Assembly (NCBI GenBank): GCA_018661145.1
Contig: JABJIU010000012.1
Coordinates: 1-64,000, forward strand
Direction of reading: 5' to 3'
DNA from: Pseudomonadota bacterium
Lineage (GTDB): Bacteria; Pseudomonadota; Gammaproteobacteria; Arenicellales; UBA868
Length of the DNA stretch: 64,000 nt
In this document: positions 1-9,400 of the stretch, one piece after another
How the letters are laid out: each line of letters starts with the position of its first letter
How positions within the stretch are numbered: position 1 is the first letter of the stretch
Position numbers and translations under genes: made by a program
Notes under the pieces: model-generated
What the model saw: the letters and a program-made list of their open reading frames with translations, nothing else
The model's database searches: none
What the model was told of the DNA's origin: nothing

Positions 1-793
1 GGAGCGGCGGACCTGCCGGGTGATCGGTCTGGCGCGTAGTTCTCTGCAATACCAGGCGGCACAAAGAGATAGAGATGATGATGCCCTGCGGTTGGCTCTG
101 ATCCGGCTGGCACAGCAGTATGGCCGCTACGGCTATCGCAAGATAGCGGAGCTGCTGCGTATCGAGGGCTGGAAGGTAAACCATAAGAAGGTTGAGCGGA
201 TCTGGCGCGAAGAGGGACTGCAACTGCCGCAACGGCACAAGAAACGCCGGCGGCTCTATCATAAGGATGCTTCGATCATCCGGCTGCGGCCGACCCATCC
301 GAACCACGTCTGGAGCATCGACTTCGTGCACGACAAGCTCTGCAATGGTCGGAGCTACAAGATGCTGACCGTTCTCGACGAGTATACCCGCCAGGCGCTT
401 GCTGTGGCTGTTCGCACCAGGATGGGTGCCGAGGATGTACTTGAGGCGCTGTACCCGCTGCTCCTGCGCTACGGCACCCCGAAATACATCCGCTCCGACA
501 ATGGCCCGGAGTTCATCGCGCAGACGATGCAGGACTGGCTGGCAAGGGTCGGCATCAAACCCATCCGCATCTATCCCGGGTCACCGTGGGAGAACGGATA
601 CAATGAACGCTTCAACGGTACCCTTCGCCACGAGGTGCTCAATGCCGAGTGGTTCACCACGACGACGCAGGCTCAGATCGTCATCAATCAGTGGCTCAGA
701 CAGTACAACCACATCCGCCAACACCAGGCCCTCAACATGCGCCCTCCTGTTCCAGAAACTCTAATCAGGAATGGCACAGAACTTGGGGGATAG
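1..793 (+). CDS. IS3-family transposase OrfB, 5' end cut by window edge
   Basis: DDE integrase-type transposase of the IS3 family, which cuts and joins the ends of its insertion sequence. The reading frame is open to base 2, and the residues before the GTG at 20 (ERRTCR) continue the family pattern, so the gene starts outside the window and GTG 20 is not a real start. Counting from GTG 20, an HTH_21-like N-terminal part is followed by the rve catalytic core with D101 (WSIDF), D160 (RSDNGPEF) and E196 (NGYNERFNG). The D-to-E spacing of 35 residues is the IS3 signature. The catalytic core is intact and ends with a normal TAG at 791-793. OrfA and the left inverted repeat would lie upstream; I could not identify the right inverted repeat. 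A more decayed relative lies at 4592-5270 on the other strand. Confidence 0.93.
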   Translation, partial: ERRTCRVIGLARSSLQYQAAQRDRDDDALRLALIRLAQQYGRYGYRKIAELLRIEGWKVNHKKVERIWREEGLQLPQRHKKRRRLYHKDASIIRLRPTHPNHVWSIDFVHDKLCNGRSYKMLTVLDEYTRQALAVAVRTRMGAEDVLEALYPLLLRYGTPKYIRSDNGPEFIAQTMQDWLARVGIKPIRIYPGSPWENGYNERFNGTLRHEVLNAEWFTTTTQAQIVINQWLRQYNHIRQHQALNMRPPVPETLIRNGTELGG

Positions 794-919
794 ACAGGTC
801 ATTAACGTTAGGGAATACAACTAGCTTATTTGTTGATCGGTTATTTTTTTGTCGCTGGATAACCACTTACCCGTTGATTCCTGATAGTCGATCTTGCATT
901 GGGCTTCAGTTTTGGCTTT

Positions 920-1951
920 TCACCGGTTTTTTTTGTTTATTGTTGACAGATTACCACTTGGTAGAACTTGGTCTGGAGCCTCTCCCCTCAAGTCGGAGCC
1001 TGCTTTGGAATCTCCCAATGACTGATCAGGAGAAGACGACGGCGGGGATTGTGCGTCCACGCTCCTAGTATCCAGGATCAAAGGTAATCCCGTCGCGCTG
1101 TTACCGATCACAACCACCTTGCTATTTCCGGATTCCGACAGTTTTAGAGTGGCCTCGATGCCCCGCCAGCGCAGGTAACTCTCTGTTATGGCAGGAGCCA
1201 CAGTTTTCTGAAAGTCGCGAATGCCCTCCGCCTCAATGAGCTTGCGCTGGCTTTCCAACCGTTCGCGCTCCAGTCGGTACACAAATTCCGCAGCCACTTG
1301 GGCTTGTTCCAACTTATTTTCAATTGCCTGTTTTATTTTCTCGGGTAATTCGATCCTCTCAATAAGGATATCCGTCAGGGCCACTACATCTTCATGTTCT
1401 TTAACCTCATGATCAAATTGTGAAACGATACCATTTCTAATAGAATCAGCAGTCGTAGTGTCATAAATCTGCTTCTGAACAGTTGCCCGCGCACTGGTAT
1501 ACAAATCCTCTGCACTAAAATGAGCCACAACTTCTCGTGCTGTTGAACCTATCTCTGGTACAAGAAGTTTTTCAACGTAATCTGGCCCCAGGGTTTGGTT
1601 CAAGTCGACAATATTTTCTCGTATAGCTCTCCAACGAAAACTCAGCGTTAACTGGAAATGCAATCCATCTTTTGACACAACTTGATAAGATTGCTGCTTG
1701 GTCTGCAACCGGAGATCGTATGTATAAAGTTTATCCCAAGGCATAATAATTTTGACACCTTCAGACAACGGACCTTCCGAGGTCCTCGTATAAGCCCAAG
1801 CTATCCGATGCCACTCAACGCCGGAATGTCCAACTGGGATCGTGTGAACCATTTGGTGGTACAAGATAACAAACAGGAAACAGACGATGAGCGCTACGAA
1901 GCTTAATCCAAGTGAGACGCGTTGTAGGATTTGAATGAGTTTCTGTTTCAA
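920..1951 (-). CDS. SPFH/Band 7 (prohibitin-like) membrane protein
   Basis: Membrane-anchored SPFH-domain protein of 343 residues. Residues about 14-34 form one hydrophobic N-terminal segment. The Band 7 domain follows (about 40-240, with the typical VPVGHSGVEW-like entry), then a charged coiled-coil stretch (EQAQVAAEFVYRLERERLES) and a Pro/Ser-rich tail. Such proteins form ring-like oligomers that scaffold membrane complexes or proteases; the specific partner here is unknown. The start is TTG at 1951, overlapping the TGA stop of the upstream exporter gene by four bases, so translation is probably coupled and the two proteins may act together. The C-terminal motif VVIGNSATGLPLIL recurs as an orphan relic on the plus strand at 6041-6205. 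Confidence 0.85.
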   Translation of the reverse strand: MKQKLIQILQRVSLGLSFVALIVCFLFVILYHQMVHTIPVGHSGVEWHRIAWAYTRTSEGPLSEGVKIIMPWDKLYTYDLRLQTKQQSYQVVSKDGLHFQLTLSFRWRAIRENIVDLNQTLGPDYVEKLLVPEIGSTAREVVAHFSAEDLYTSARATVQKQIYDTTTADSIRNGIVSQFDHEVKEHEDVVALTDILIERIELPEKIKQAIENKLEQAQVAAEFVYRLERERLESQRKLIEAEGIRDFQKTVAPAITESYLRWRGIEATLKLSESGNSKVVVIGNSATGLPLILDTRSVDAQSPPSSSPDQSLGDSKAGSDLRGEAPDQVLPSGNLSTINKKNR

Positions 1952-3672
1952 CAGCCCATCTCCTCACTTAGTCTGCCGTCAATAATGTGCAAACGCCTGT
2001 CACAGCAGTGGAAATAACGCTCGTCATGGGTGATAGCCAAAATGGTAATACCCTCTTTTTTTAACGCTGGAATAATTTCTTCATAGAAAATTTTCCGGGT
2101 ATTGGGATCCTGGTCAGCCGCCCATTCGTCCAAAATCAAAACAGGCCGCCTTTCGGCAAGCGCCAGCGCTAGCGCAACCCGCTTACTTTGGCCAGTAGAT
2201 AGGTCAGCGTTTCCGAGATCTTCAATGTCGCCTGTGAATTGGTCCCGCACTTTTAACCGGATCAACCATTCTTCAAATACTTTCATCCCCTGCCGATCAA
2301 GGCCGTATGGCCGATCGAACGAATAGAAATCTGTAAATACGCTTGCGAATAATTCCCCATATTGTTGCGGCAACGCACTAGGCAATTCCTGTGCATTTAC
2401 GGAAATGCTGCCCGAAGCTCTAGGGTAGAGCCCGGTCAAAACCCTAATAAGAGTGGTCTTACCCGACCCATTTCCTCCGGTTAAGAAAACAATTTCTCCT
2501 TTTTCTATCCTTAGATCAATATCCTGGATCGAGAACCCACCGCTGCCCCGATGGGTATAACCCACTGATTTTAGGCTAATGCTTTGAAAGGGTTTAAACG
2601 CAGAATCGTCAAAAGTTGATTTTGTTTCTGTCGTACTTTCCGCGTGGCGTTCGGTAATTTCCGCTTCAAATGCATCAATAGAGTTTAGTGAAAATTGCGC
2701 CAGTGTTACTTGCTGAATAGTTTGCAGCACAGCTCCTATGGGGCCAAGTAAAAATATAATGGCGATCACAACCCTGGACATATCCATATCTGTTCGCGCC
2801 GAAACGACCAAAGGCATGATAAAAACTACGGCACCAGCCATGAGATAAGACACAGTTGTTCCAGTAGCAATCATCTCTGAAAAATGCGCATGAGATTGAG
2901 TGCGGCCCTTAGCAACAGCCGTTGAGACTGAACTCATAAGATCTTTCAACGCCGTTCTACGGTCTGAACTTAGTCGTAATTCCTTTGCTCCGCCAACGAC
3001 GGCATCCGTCAACCGACGATATTGCGCGTCTTCCTTTTCAGATGTTTTAAGCTCGGAGGCCATCTGTTTTTGGCGGTTCAAATAGCCGACCAACATCAGC
3101 GCGACAACCAACGTGGCTATTCCGGCGGCGAACGGAGACAGATAAAGGGTGTATCCAAAAAGGCAGATCAGAAGTATGAACGATTCAAAACCCGCTATCA
3201 CAGGTACGATGGCCTGTGACAACGACATATAGTGACCCGCCATGCCATCACGAATGCTATTGCTGCCGACCTCTTCGATATCCCGCAAGGATAGATCAAA
3301 AACTTTATAGACCACGCGCTGCCTTTGACGATCAAGCGCCTCTTCAACTTCGCGGGAGACGAATTTGATCAGGTAGTTTTGCGATGCGCGGTACAACACA
3401 AGCATCACTAAAAACAGCGCGCCCATCAGCGCATTGTTTTTATGAGTGTCAACGGCCTTTGCTTCTGCGTTTAAAATAAACAATACGGCAGTACCGCATA
3501 ACGCCGCTAATATAGCTATAAGTAACAAACGCGAAAGCGAATTAACGAGTGTTAACGCTAACAAATAGCTCGCAACTGAACCTCGTGGTCGATTGCCCGA
3601 TGGTTCAGACTTTCTCGGTTTTGGAATAAGCTCCAGTAACCTCTCTCCAATTTGAGAAGAACTTCTGGGCAT
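1948..3672 (-). CDS. cyclic-peptide-type ABC exporter (fused permease and ATPase)
   Basis: Half-size ABC exporter of about 574 residues with the membrane domain first and the ATPase second, as in the cyclic peptide transporter family (SyrD/PvdE/YojI type) that exports lipopeptides, siderophores or microcins. The N-terminal half has several hydrophobic segments. The ATPase half shows Walker A (GGNGSGKTT), a signature close to LSTGQSKRVAL, and Walker B followed by the family-typical DEWAADQDP. An upstream TTG at 3696 is in frame, but ATG at 3672 gives the more normal N-terminus MPRSSSQIGERL. It is the only intact exporter in the window and so the best candidate for exporting the lipopeptide. 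However, it lies in a separate, opposite-strand, AT-richer operon with DUF697 and SPFH genes, and export of something else is possible. Confidence 0.9.
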   Translation of the reverse strand: MPRSSSQIGERLLELIPKPRKSEPSGNRPRGSVASYLLALTLVNSLSRLLLIAILAALCGTAVLFILNAEAKAVDTHKNNALMGALFLVMLVLYRASQNYLIKFVSREVEEALDRQRQRVVYKVFDLSLRDIEEVGSNSIRDGMAGHYMSLSQAIVPVIAGFESFILLICLFGYTLYLSPFAAGIATLVVALMLVGYLNRQKQMASELKTSEKEDAQYRRLTDAVVGGAKELRLSSDRRTALKDLMSSVSTAVAKGRTQSHAHFSEMIATGTTVSYLMAGAVVFIMPLVVSARTDMDMSRVVIAIIFLLGPIGAVLQTIQQVTLAQFSLNSIDAFEAEITERHAESTTETKSTFDDSAFKPFQSISLKSVGYTHRGSGGFSIQDIDLRIEKGEIVFLTGGNGSGKTTLIRVLTGLYPRASGSISVNAQELPSALPQQYGELFASVFTDFYSFDRPYGLDRQGMKVFEEWLIRLKVRDQFTGDIEDLGNADLSTGQSKRVALALALAERRPVLILDEWAADQDPNTRKIFYEEIIPALKKEGITILAITHDERYFHCCDRRLHIIDGRLSEEMGC

Positions 3673-3735
3673 TTCAAACTTACTTTCACACACCAACTGT
3701 GGGTTAACTTAAATAGCCGTATGACCAGCGCTTAG

Positions 3736-3933
3736 CTACAACCGGCCTGCCCCACCTTCCCTAACCGCCGAATCTTTTGGCGAAGTTACCAGCAGGACTG
3801 CACCCATCAGTATTGGGGTAAGCAGGAGCGAAAGCAAAAAGAAACCAACAAAGCCAATAGACCGTTTGCGGCCGATGCCCCCGATAATAACCGAGAACAC
3901 GATATATATTAAAGTTGCACTGGTAAGCACCAT
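3736..3933 (-). CDS. small two-helix membrane protein
   Basis: A 65-residue protein with two hydrophobic segments (about residues 5-20 and 25-50) separated by a short basic loop (GRKRS) and ending in a charged tail. I do not recognise a family. It starts at ATG 3933, only 13 bases after the stop of the DUF697 gene, and lies 63 bases before the exporter start, so it looks like a member of the same minus-strand operon. The short length and lack of motifs leave the function open; an accessory subunit of the exporter or a membrane anchor are guesses only. Confidence 0.6.
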   Translation of the reverse strand: MVLTSATLIYIVFSVIIGGIGRKRSIGFVGFFLLSLLLTPILMGAVLLVTSPKDSAVREGGAGRL

Positions 3934-3946
3934 AACGGTTGAGAGA

Positions 3947-4456
3947 CTACTTTGGAGTGGACTGGTTTTTCTTTACTCCTGCACTCCCGCTCGCACCAGC
4001 GAATTCTTCTTTTAACTCGTCTTCGATACTTTCGGCGCTGAAGTTTTTGAGCGTTCCGCCGTTTTCAAAATGACGCACAAAAACTTTACCGATCGCATAG
4101 GTTGCCGCCGCACTAAACGCCGAGACGCTTACGGAACCTAAGAGGGTACCGCCCCCGGGAATAAGTTTTAAGCTGGAGCCGACCAAACTTGTACTAACGA
4201 CTGTCGGCGCAAGACTACCGAGTACCGTAGCAACTAAAGATCTTACCACCTTGTCGTCTGATTTTATGCTGTATAACGAAGCCAAGTCACGGACCATTTT
4301 GAACTGAATAGTGCTCAACGTGACCAAATCAACGAATGGAACAGGGATTAATCCAGCTGCAGCAGACCATTTAACCGCATTTGAAATTATGACACTGGCA
4401 TCTGCGGAAAAATCAGCACGCTCCAGAGTATCTTCGCTTATCGTAGCTGCATCCAT
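3947..4456 (-). CDS. DUF697-family (YcjF-like) membrane-associated protein
   Basis: A protein of 169 residues with the core typical of DUF697: an amphipathic entry (VKWSAAAGLIPVPFVDLVT), the conserved QFKMVRDLASLY stretch, then two hydrophobic glycine-rich segments (about residues 70-100 and 105-130). Family members are membrane-associated proteins of unknown biochemical role, often fused or adjacent to GTPases. TTG 4486 is an in-frame earlier start. I chose ATG 4456 because GGGAGA sits about eight bases before it and the N-terminus MDAATISED is plausible. It is the first gene of the minus-strand operon leading to the exporter, and a perfect palindrome lies about 45 bases upstream. Confidence 0.75.
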   Translation of the reverse strand: MDAATISEDTLERADFSADASVIISNAVKWSAAAGLIPVPFVDLVTLSTIQFKMVRDLASLYSIKSDDKVVRSLVATVLGSLAPTVVSTSLVGSSLKLIPGGGTLLGSVSVSAFSAAATYAIGKVFVRHFENGGTLKNFSAESIEDELKEEFAGASGSAGVKKNQSTPK

Positions 4457-4498
4457 TAGAACAATCTCCCGCCATCTTGAATTCAAATAATCGACAAG

Positions 4499-4519
4499 AC
4501 AAATAAAATTTTTATTTGT
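4499..4519. promoter_or_regulatory. 21-bp perfect palindrome upstream of exporter operon
   Basis: Two 10-base arms (ACAAATAAAA and its exact reverse complement) flank a single central T. The site lies about 45 bases before the chosen ATG of the DUF697 gene, in the leader of the minus-strand exporter operon. Its symmetry and position suit an operator for a dimeric regulator. It is very AT-rich with no following T-run on the minus strand, so a terminator is less likely. Binding is inference. Confidence 0.45.
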
Positions 4520-4541
4520 TTAATCTTTGAGCATGAGCGAA

Positions 4542-4571
4542 ACGGTACACTTTTCCTGAGGGGATTGTCAA
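4542..4571 (-). promoter_or_regulatory. weak candidate promoter for exporter operon
   Basis: On the minus strand TTGACA occurs at 4571-4566, a perfect -35 hexamer, followed after 18 bases by TACCGT, which matches only three of six -10 positions. The location just upstream of the palindrome and the DUF697 gene fits, but the poor -10 keeps this tentative. Confidence 0.25.
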
Positions 4572-4591
4572 TATAATTTGTGTGTTTTTTT

Positions 4592-5270
4592 CCGACGTTT
4601 TGTGCCATTTTTCATCAGAGTTTCGGGGGCAGGCGAAGCCGCGCACTCAGAGCCTTGTCTTGACGGATGTGATTGTAATGTCTCGGCGTCTGATTGATGA
4701 GAATCTGAGCCCGCGTTAGCGTCGCGAACTGTTCTGTATTACCCACTTGGTTCAGTTGAAGCTCTCATTCCATCCATTCTCGCAGGGTGATCGAGAATAG
4801 ATCCGGATGGGTTTGTGCCGACCGTTGCCAGCCAGTCCTGCACCGCTTTCTCGATTAACTCGGGATCATTACCGGATCGGATGTACCCCAGGACAGCGTG
4901 GCGCAGGATTAACAGGTAAAGCGTCCTGAAGATATTCTTCGGCACCGATCCTTGTGCGAACGGCCACAGCGAAGGGTTGGCGGGTGCACCCGTCGAGAAT
5001 ACTCAGTATCTTATAGATCCGACCGCAGCAGAGCCCGTCGTACACCAAGTCGATGCTACAGACGCGGCCGCGATAAGGAGTCTGCAGCCGGATGTTTGAG
5101 CTGTCTTTATTTTAGACAGCAACGGCACTTCTTACGCCGTTGCAACATTTGCAACCCTTCTTCATGCCAGATCCGCTCAGCCATCCATCGTGCTCTTCTG
5201 CAGTTTACGCGCAGGCTTCAAAATTCAAAATGCCGCAAATGGATGAACCCTTGCCCGAAATTGATATGTC
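4592..5270 (-). pseudogene. decayed IS3-family transposase relic
   Basis: Read on the minus strand, several frames together recover a transposase close to the one at 1-793: AERIWHEEGLQ, then SIDLVYDGLCCGR, TRQPFAVAVRTRIGAE, then AVQDWLATVG, then QILINQTPRHYNHIRQ and PETLMKNGT at the end. At least two frame changes and several stops break it, and the catalytic SDNGPEF has become SGNDPEL and the NERFNG glutamate region is damaged, so it cannot act. The left and right limits are approximate because homology fades. It separates the exporter operon from the lipoprotein pseudogene and shows that this flank has been an insertion target for a long time. Confidence 0.85.
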
Positions 5271-5358
5271 GCGACAGCAGTCCAACCTGATAGCACCTAA
5301 ACGGACGCTCGACTATTTTTAAGCCCATCATCGAAAGAACCTTGCCTCGTTAACCCTC

Positions 5359-5972
5359 TCAAGGTACCCCCCCCGGAGAAGGTGGGAGCCCCGGAGAAGG
5401 TGGGAGCCCCGGAGACGGTGGGAGCCCCGGAGACGCTGAGGGCTTCGGAAAAGGCTGGCTCTCAACTATTTTGGTGATGATTTGATCGCCAATGGTAATT
5501 TTTGTGTTCTCACTCTCTTTTTTCCATCCCTGACTAACCACATTGAGGACTGAATTGAAGACTTTGAGGGCCTCGTCTCAGCTGAGCTTCGCATTGTTGG
5601 TTAACTCGCAAGCACGATAGAATAACTCTCTTGCCATGAGTATTGCAGGAGTTCTCCCCATCATCTCTTCCTCTCCTGCGTTATCAGTTACCTTTGCCTC
5701 ATCTCCCCCGCCGGAATTCCCTACGTTTATTAAAGAGAGTTTGAAATCACCACTGTCAGAGGTCTCGAAGACTGCGTCCGCGCCTCTTCCCATACAAATT
5801 ATTCTGTGGTTCTTCGGGTCTTGGACCATCGTGTTATCTACGCTTGGGCTAGAAGATAAAGGCCTTCCTTAGGAAACGCTTCTATGTCTGTCTTTGGCAG
5901 AAAACCAGCCATTGGCAAGCAGCCGACAACAAGTAGCGCAGACAGCAAACAAAAACTCGTCTTTAAAGCCAT
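5359..5972 (-). pseudogene. broken lipoprotein gene with proline-rich tail
   Basis: From ATG 5972 the minus strand encodes MALKTSFCLLSALLVVGC, a clear lipoprotein signal with a lipobox ending in Cys, followed by LPMAGFLPKTDIEAFPKEG before a TAG. A one-base shift near 5885 restores a frame running SSSPSVDNTMVQDPKNHR, then ICMGRGADAVFE and RTPAILMARELFYRACEL. That frame is interrupted by TGA at 5578-5580 and then continues without further shift as DEALKVFNSVLN, ending in a repeated PGLPPS tail. The middle resembles small outer-membrane lipoproteins of unknown function with an RTPxxxxxRxxxYRACE pattern. One frameshift and one nonsense codon make it a probable pseudogene. A single long ancestral frame is inference from the continuity across the stop. 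Confidence 0.6.
5371..5442. repeat. 18-bp tandem repeat (about four units)
   Basis: Units start at 5371, 5389, 5407 and 5425. The first two are identical (CCCCGGAGAAGGTGGGAG), the third differs by one base and the fourth is diverged. On the minus strand each unit encodes the hexapeptide PGLPPS (frame-rotated), forming the C-terminal tail of the broken lipoprotein gene. Confidence 0.9.
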
Positions 5973-6040
5973 TGCCAAATTTTTTTCTGATTTTTGGGTT
6001 ACCATTTAAGTATTCTTACAGTGATTCAGGATGACGTTTT

Positions 6041-6205
6041 CAGACTTCTTTGTATCGTAAAGACCTTGTGATCGGCAACAGCGCATCGGGTTTACCATTA
6101 ATAATTTATGCTAGCGGCACCGACACCCCGCCCGTATCGCCGTCATCTCCTACCCCGCCAGTCGACGCTTCCGCAACTAGTTCGGAACAAAAGGCATCCG
6201 ATTAG
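6041..6205 (+). pseudogene. orphan C-terminal fragment of an SPFH protein
   Basis: A plus-strand open frame, without a start codon, reads KDLVIGNSASGLPLIIYASG, then a Ser/Thr/Pro-rich tail ending SSEQKASD before TAG 6203-6205. This matches the end of the intact SPFH protein at 920-1951 (VVIGNSATGLPLIL followed by a similar Pro/Ser-rich tail). The rest of the gene is absent, and the next upstream in-frame codon near 6032 is a stop. It is therefore a second, truncated SPFH gene in the opposite orientation, about 210 bases before the first biosynthetic gene, and marks a rearrangement breakpoint. Confidence 0.7.
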
Positions 6206-6415
6206 AGCCAAATATTTCCCAGTTACAATGCCCGGGCACACATTAAATTCGGTCTCCAGCCCTCCATAACCCGAACGAAGTAGATTTTGAGTCGTAAAGC
6301 CGATACAAACTCTTTCGGAAGCGGGAGAGCCATCGTTTCATTTGGTTTTTTCCCTCTATGAAGCTCTTTTATTTTTTATAACGAAGCTAGCAAATTTAAC
6401 GAAGTAGCACGCAAT

Positions 6416-9400
6416 TTGGCTTTCCACGGATTTGAATTTCCATCAACGCTCATCAGGTTAGATGAAGTAATACGATGGCGTTCCGCTACCCATCCAACCC
6501 GTACTGCCTTCACCTTCTTAGCGGACGGTGAGCGGCCAACGGATAGCTTGACCTACGCTAGATTGGATCAGAGAGCGCGTGCAATCGCCGGTTTTATGGG
6601 CCCCAGGACGGTCGGAATGCCTGTGCTCCTGTGCTATCCATCCGGCATAGAGTTTGTAACTGCCTTCATTGCCTGCCTTTACGCCGGCGCCATTCCGGTA
6701 CCTGCTTATGCGCCGGGAAACACGAGACATGCCTTTCGTATAAGGGCTATCCTGGAAGATAGCGGTGCAGCGCTCGTGTTGGCAGCCGGTTCTCCAGTCG
6801 AGCAGATCCGTATATGGTTGCAGGGCGACGGTGGCGCCGCGGGCGTTGAAGTCATCGACACCGACCTTGTCTGTGACGACGCTGCAGCCGAATGGCGTCC
6901 GGTTGCGGTCCAGCCGGCCGCCCCAGCATTCTTGCAGTACACATCAGGATCCACCTCCACGCCAAAGGGGGTGATGGTCAGCCACAGTAACCTGTTGCGA
7001 AACGGAGATGCAATTCGCGAGAGTATCGCGCTGCATCCGGACAGCTTGACGGTATCATGGCTTCCCATGTTCCATGACATGGGGCTGGTACTGACGCTGG
7101 TGGCGCCCCTACTGACCGGAACACCGCTTGTCATGATGTCTCCGGCGGCGTTCGTGCAACGTCCGATTCGATGGCTAAACGCGGTGTCCAGCTATCGTGC
7201 GACCCATTCTGCTAGCCCCAATTTTGCTCTTGAACTGGTGGTCGACCGCACGACACCAGCCCAACGCAAGCTTCTGGATCTATCTGGCTGGGAGACCTGC
7301 GTCAACGGATCGGAGCCGCTGCGCAAGTCCACTCTGGAGCGTTTCAATGATGCCTTCGCGGCAAGCGGATTCTCCCCGGAGGCCCATGTACCCGCATATG
7401 GCTTGGCCGAAGCGACCCTGTTCGTCACCTGCAAGCGGTTAGGCGAGCCAGTTGCAACTCGCCTAATTCGCGGGGCCGCCCTGCAGAAAAACCATGCAAC
7501 AAAGGCTGAACCGGAGGAGACCGGGTCTATTGACGTGGTCTGCAGCGGCGGTCAGGTGCTCGACACGGTCGTGGAGATCGTTGACCCGGAAACACGCCTG
7601 CGCGTCTCATGCGCTCAAATCGGAGAGATCTGGGTTCGCGGGCCCGGGATAGCAACGGGTTACTGGCAGCGACCAGAAGCGTCCGAACAGACCTTCAAAG
7701 CACGCCTTGCAGACAGTGGCGAAGGTCCATTTCTTCGCACCGGTGATCTTGGATTTCTGCACGAAGGTGGCCTTCACGTCACCGGACGCATTAAAGATAT
7801 GGTCATCTTGCGAGGGCAGAATCACTATCCCAATGACATTGAATTGACGGTAGAGAACTCTCACCCTGCCCTGAAGCGCGGCAATGGCGCGGCCTTCGGA
7901 GTGATTGTCGACGGCGAAGAAAAGCTAGTCGTCGTCCAGGAGGTGGATCGGACTTCATTGCGTGGCCTGGATGTGCCCGCAACGCTCGCGACAATCCGTG
8001 CATCTGTAGTCGCCGCACACGAGGTCGATGTTCATGATGTAGTTCTGATTGCGCCGCTGGAGGCACCAAAAACCTCAAGTGGAAAGATCCAGCGATCAAG
8101 GGCACGGGAACGCTACCTGACCGACGAATTTAAGATGGTCGGCAGCCTGCGCACCAGCTTACCGACGCCCAGACATCCCGAATTTGGTTCAGTCCCTCCA
8201 GAGCTGCCGGTCTACAACAAATCTCAAGACGCCATAAAACAATGGCTCGTCGCCCGTATCGCTCGGCTCCTAGGAGTTGCTACAATAGAAATCGACATCA
8301 ACCGGGCATTCGAGTTTTTTGGCATTGACTCCATCGTCGTAGTACAACTGGCAGATGAATTAACGCAATGGTTGGGGCGACCACTGCCGCCCACTTTGCT
8401 GTACAACTTCCCCGACATTGCAAGCTTATCAAGACACCTTGCCGGCGCCAGCCTCGAAAATCAGCAGCCCGCATCTACTGCTGGTGCCCACGAAGCCATT
8501 GCCATCGTTGGTGTAGGGCTTAGGTTCCCAGGCGCTGATACCCCACAGGAATACTGGGAACAACTGCTTCGCGGCGCAGACTTGGTCGAGGAAGTACCGA
8601 CCACCCGGTGGGCCGATGAGTCGGTCTCGATTGGCGACAAGGGAAGTCCTGGACAACTTGCCAGTGCCTCCGCTGGCTTCATTCGGGGTGTTGATGAGTT
8701 CGATGCGGAATTTTTTGGCATCTCGCCGCGGGAAGCCGTGGATCTCGATCCCCAACAGCGGGTCCTGCTGGAAGTCGCCTGGACCGCCCTCGAGGATGCA
8801 GGCATTGCGCCAAGCAGCCTGGCCGGCACCGATGCCGGCGTATTCCTTGGCATCAGTACGCGCGACTATGCAGAGATCATCTCGGGCGCTGGACCTGGCA
8901 GCCTTGGTCCATATTTTGGAACTGGCACCGCCGCAAGCGCAGCGGCGGGGCGCGTCTCTTATTTTCTCGGGCTACAAGGCCCGAGCTTGGTCGTCGACAC
9001 GGCCTGTTCATCGTCTCTTGTCGCCATTCATCTCGCGTCGCAAAGCTTGCGGAACGGAGAGTGTGAGGTCGCGCTTGCGGGCGGCGTCAATCTATTGCTT
9101 TCATCGGCCTTCAGCATCGCACTGTCACAGGCCCGCATGCTGTCACCGGCTGGGCGTTGCAAAACGTTCGACGAATCTGCCGACGGGTACGTGCGTGGTG
9201 AAGGCTGCGGCGTGATCGTGCTGAAACGTCTCGGCGACGCTATAGATCAAGGGGATCACATCCACGCTATTCTGCGCGGTACAGCGATTAATCACGACGG
9301 ACGAAGCAACGGACTAACAGCCCCGAGCGCCTCGGCCCAGGAACGGGTCATACGCTCCGCGTTGCAGGCCGCGTCGGTGTCTCCCCGGGAAGTGGGATAC

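Noticed and set aside
5371-5442. CRISPR-like repeat
   Set aside because: Units are directly adjacent without spacers and encode a proline-rich peptide repeat.
5636-5872. 78-codon plus-strand frame
   Set aside because: It is antisense to the lipoprotein pseudogene, whose minus-strand reading has a signal peptide and family-like motifs.
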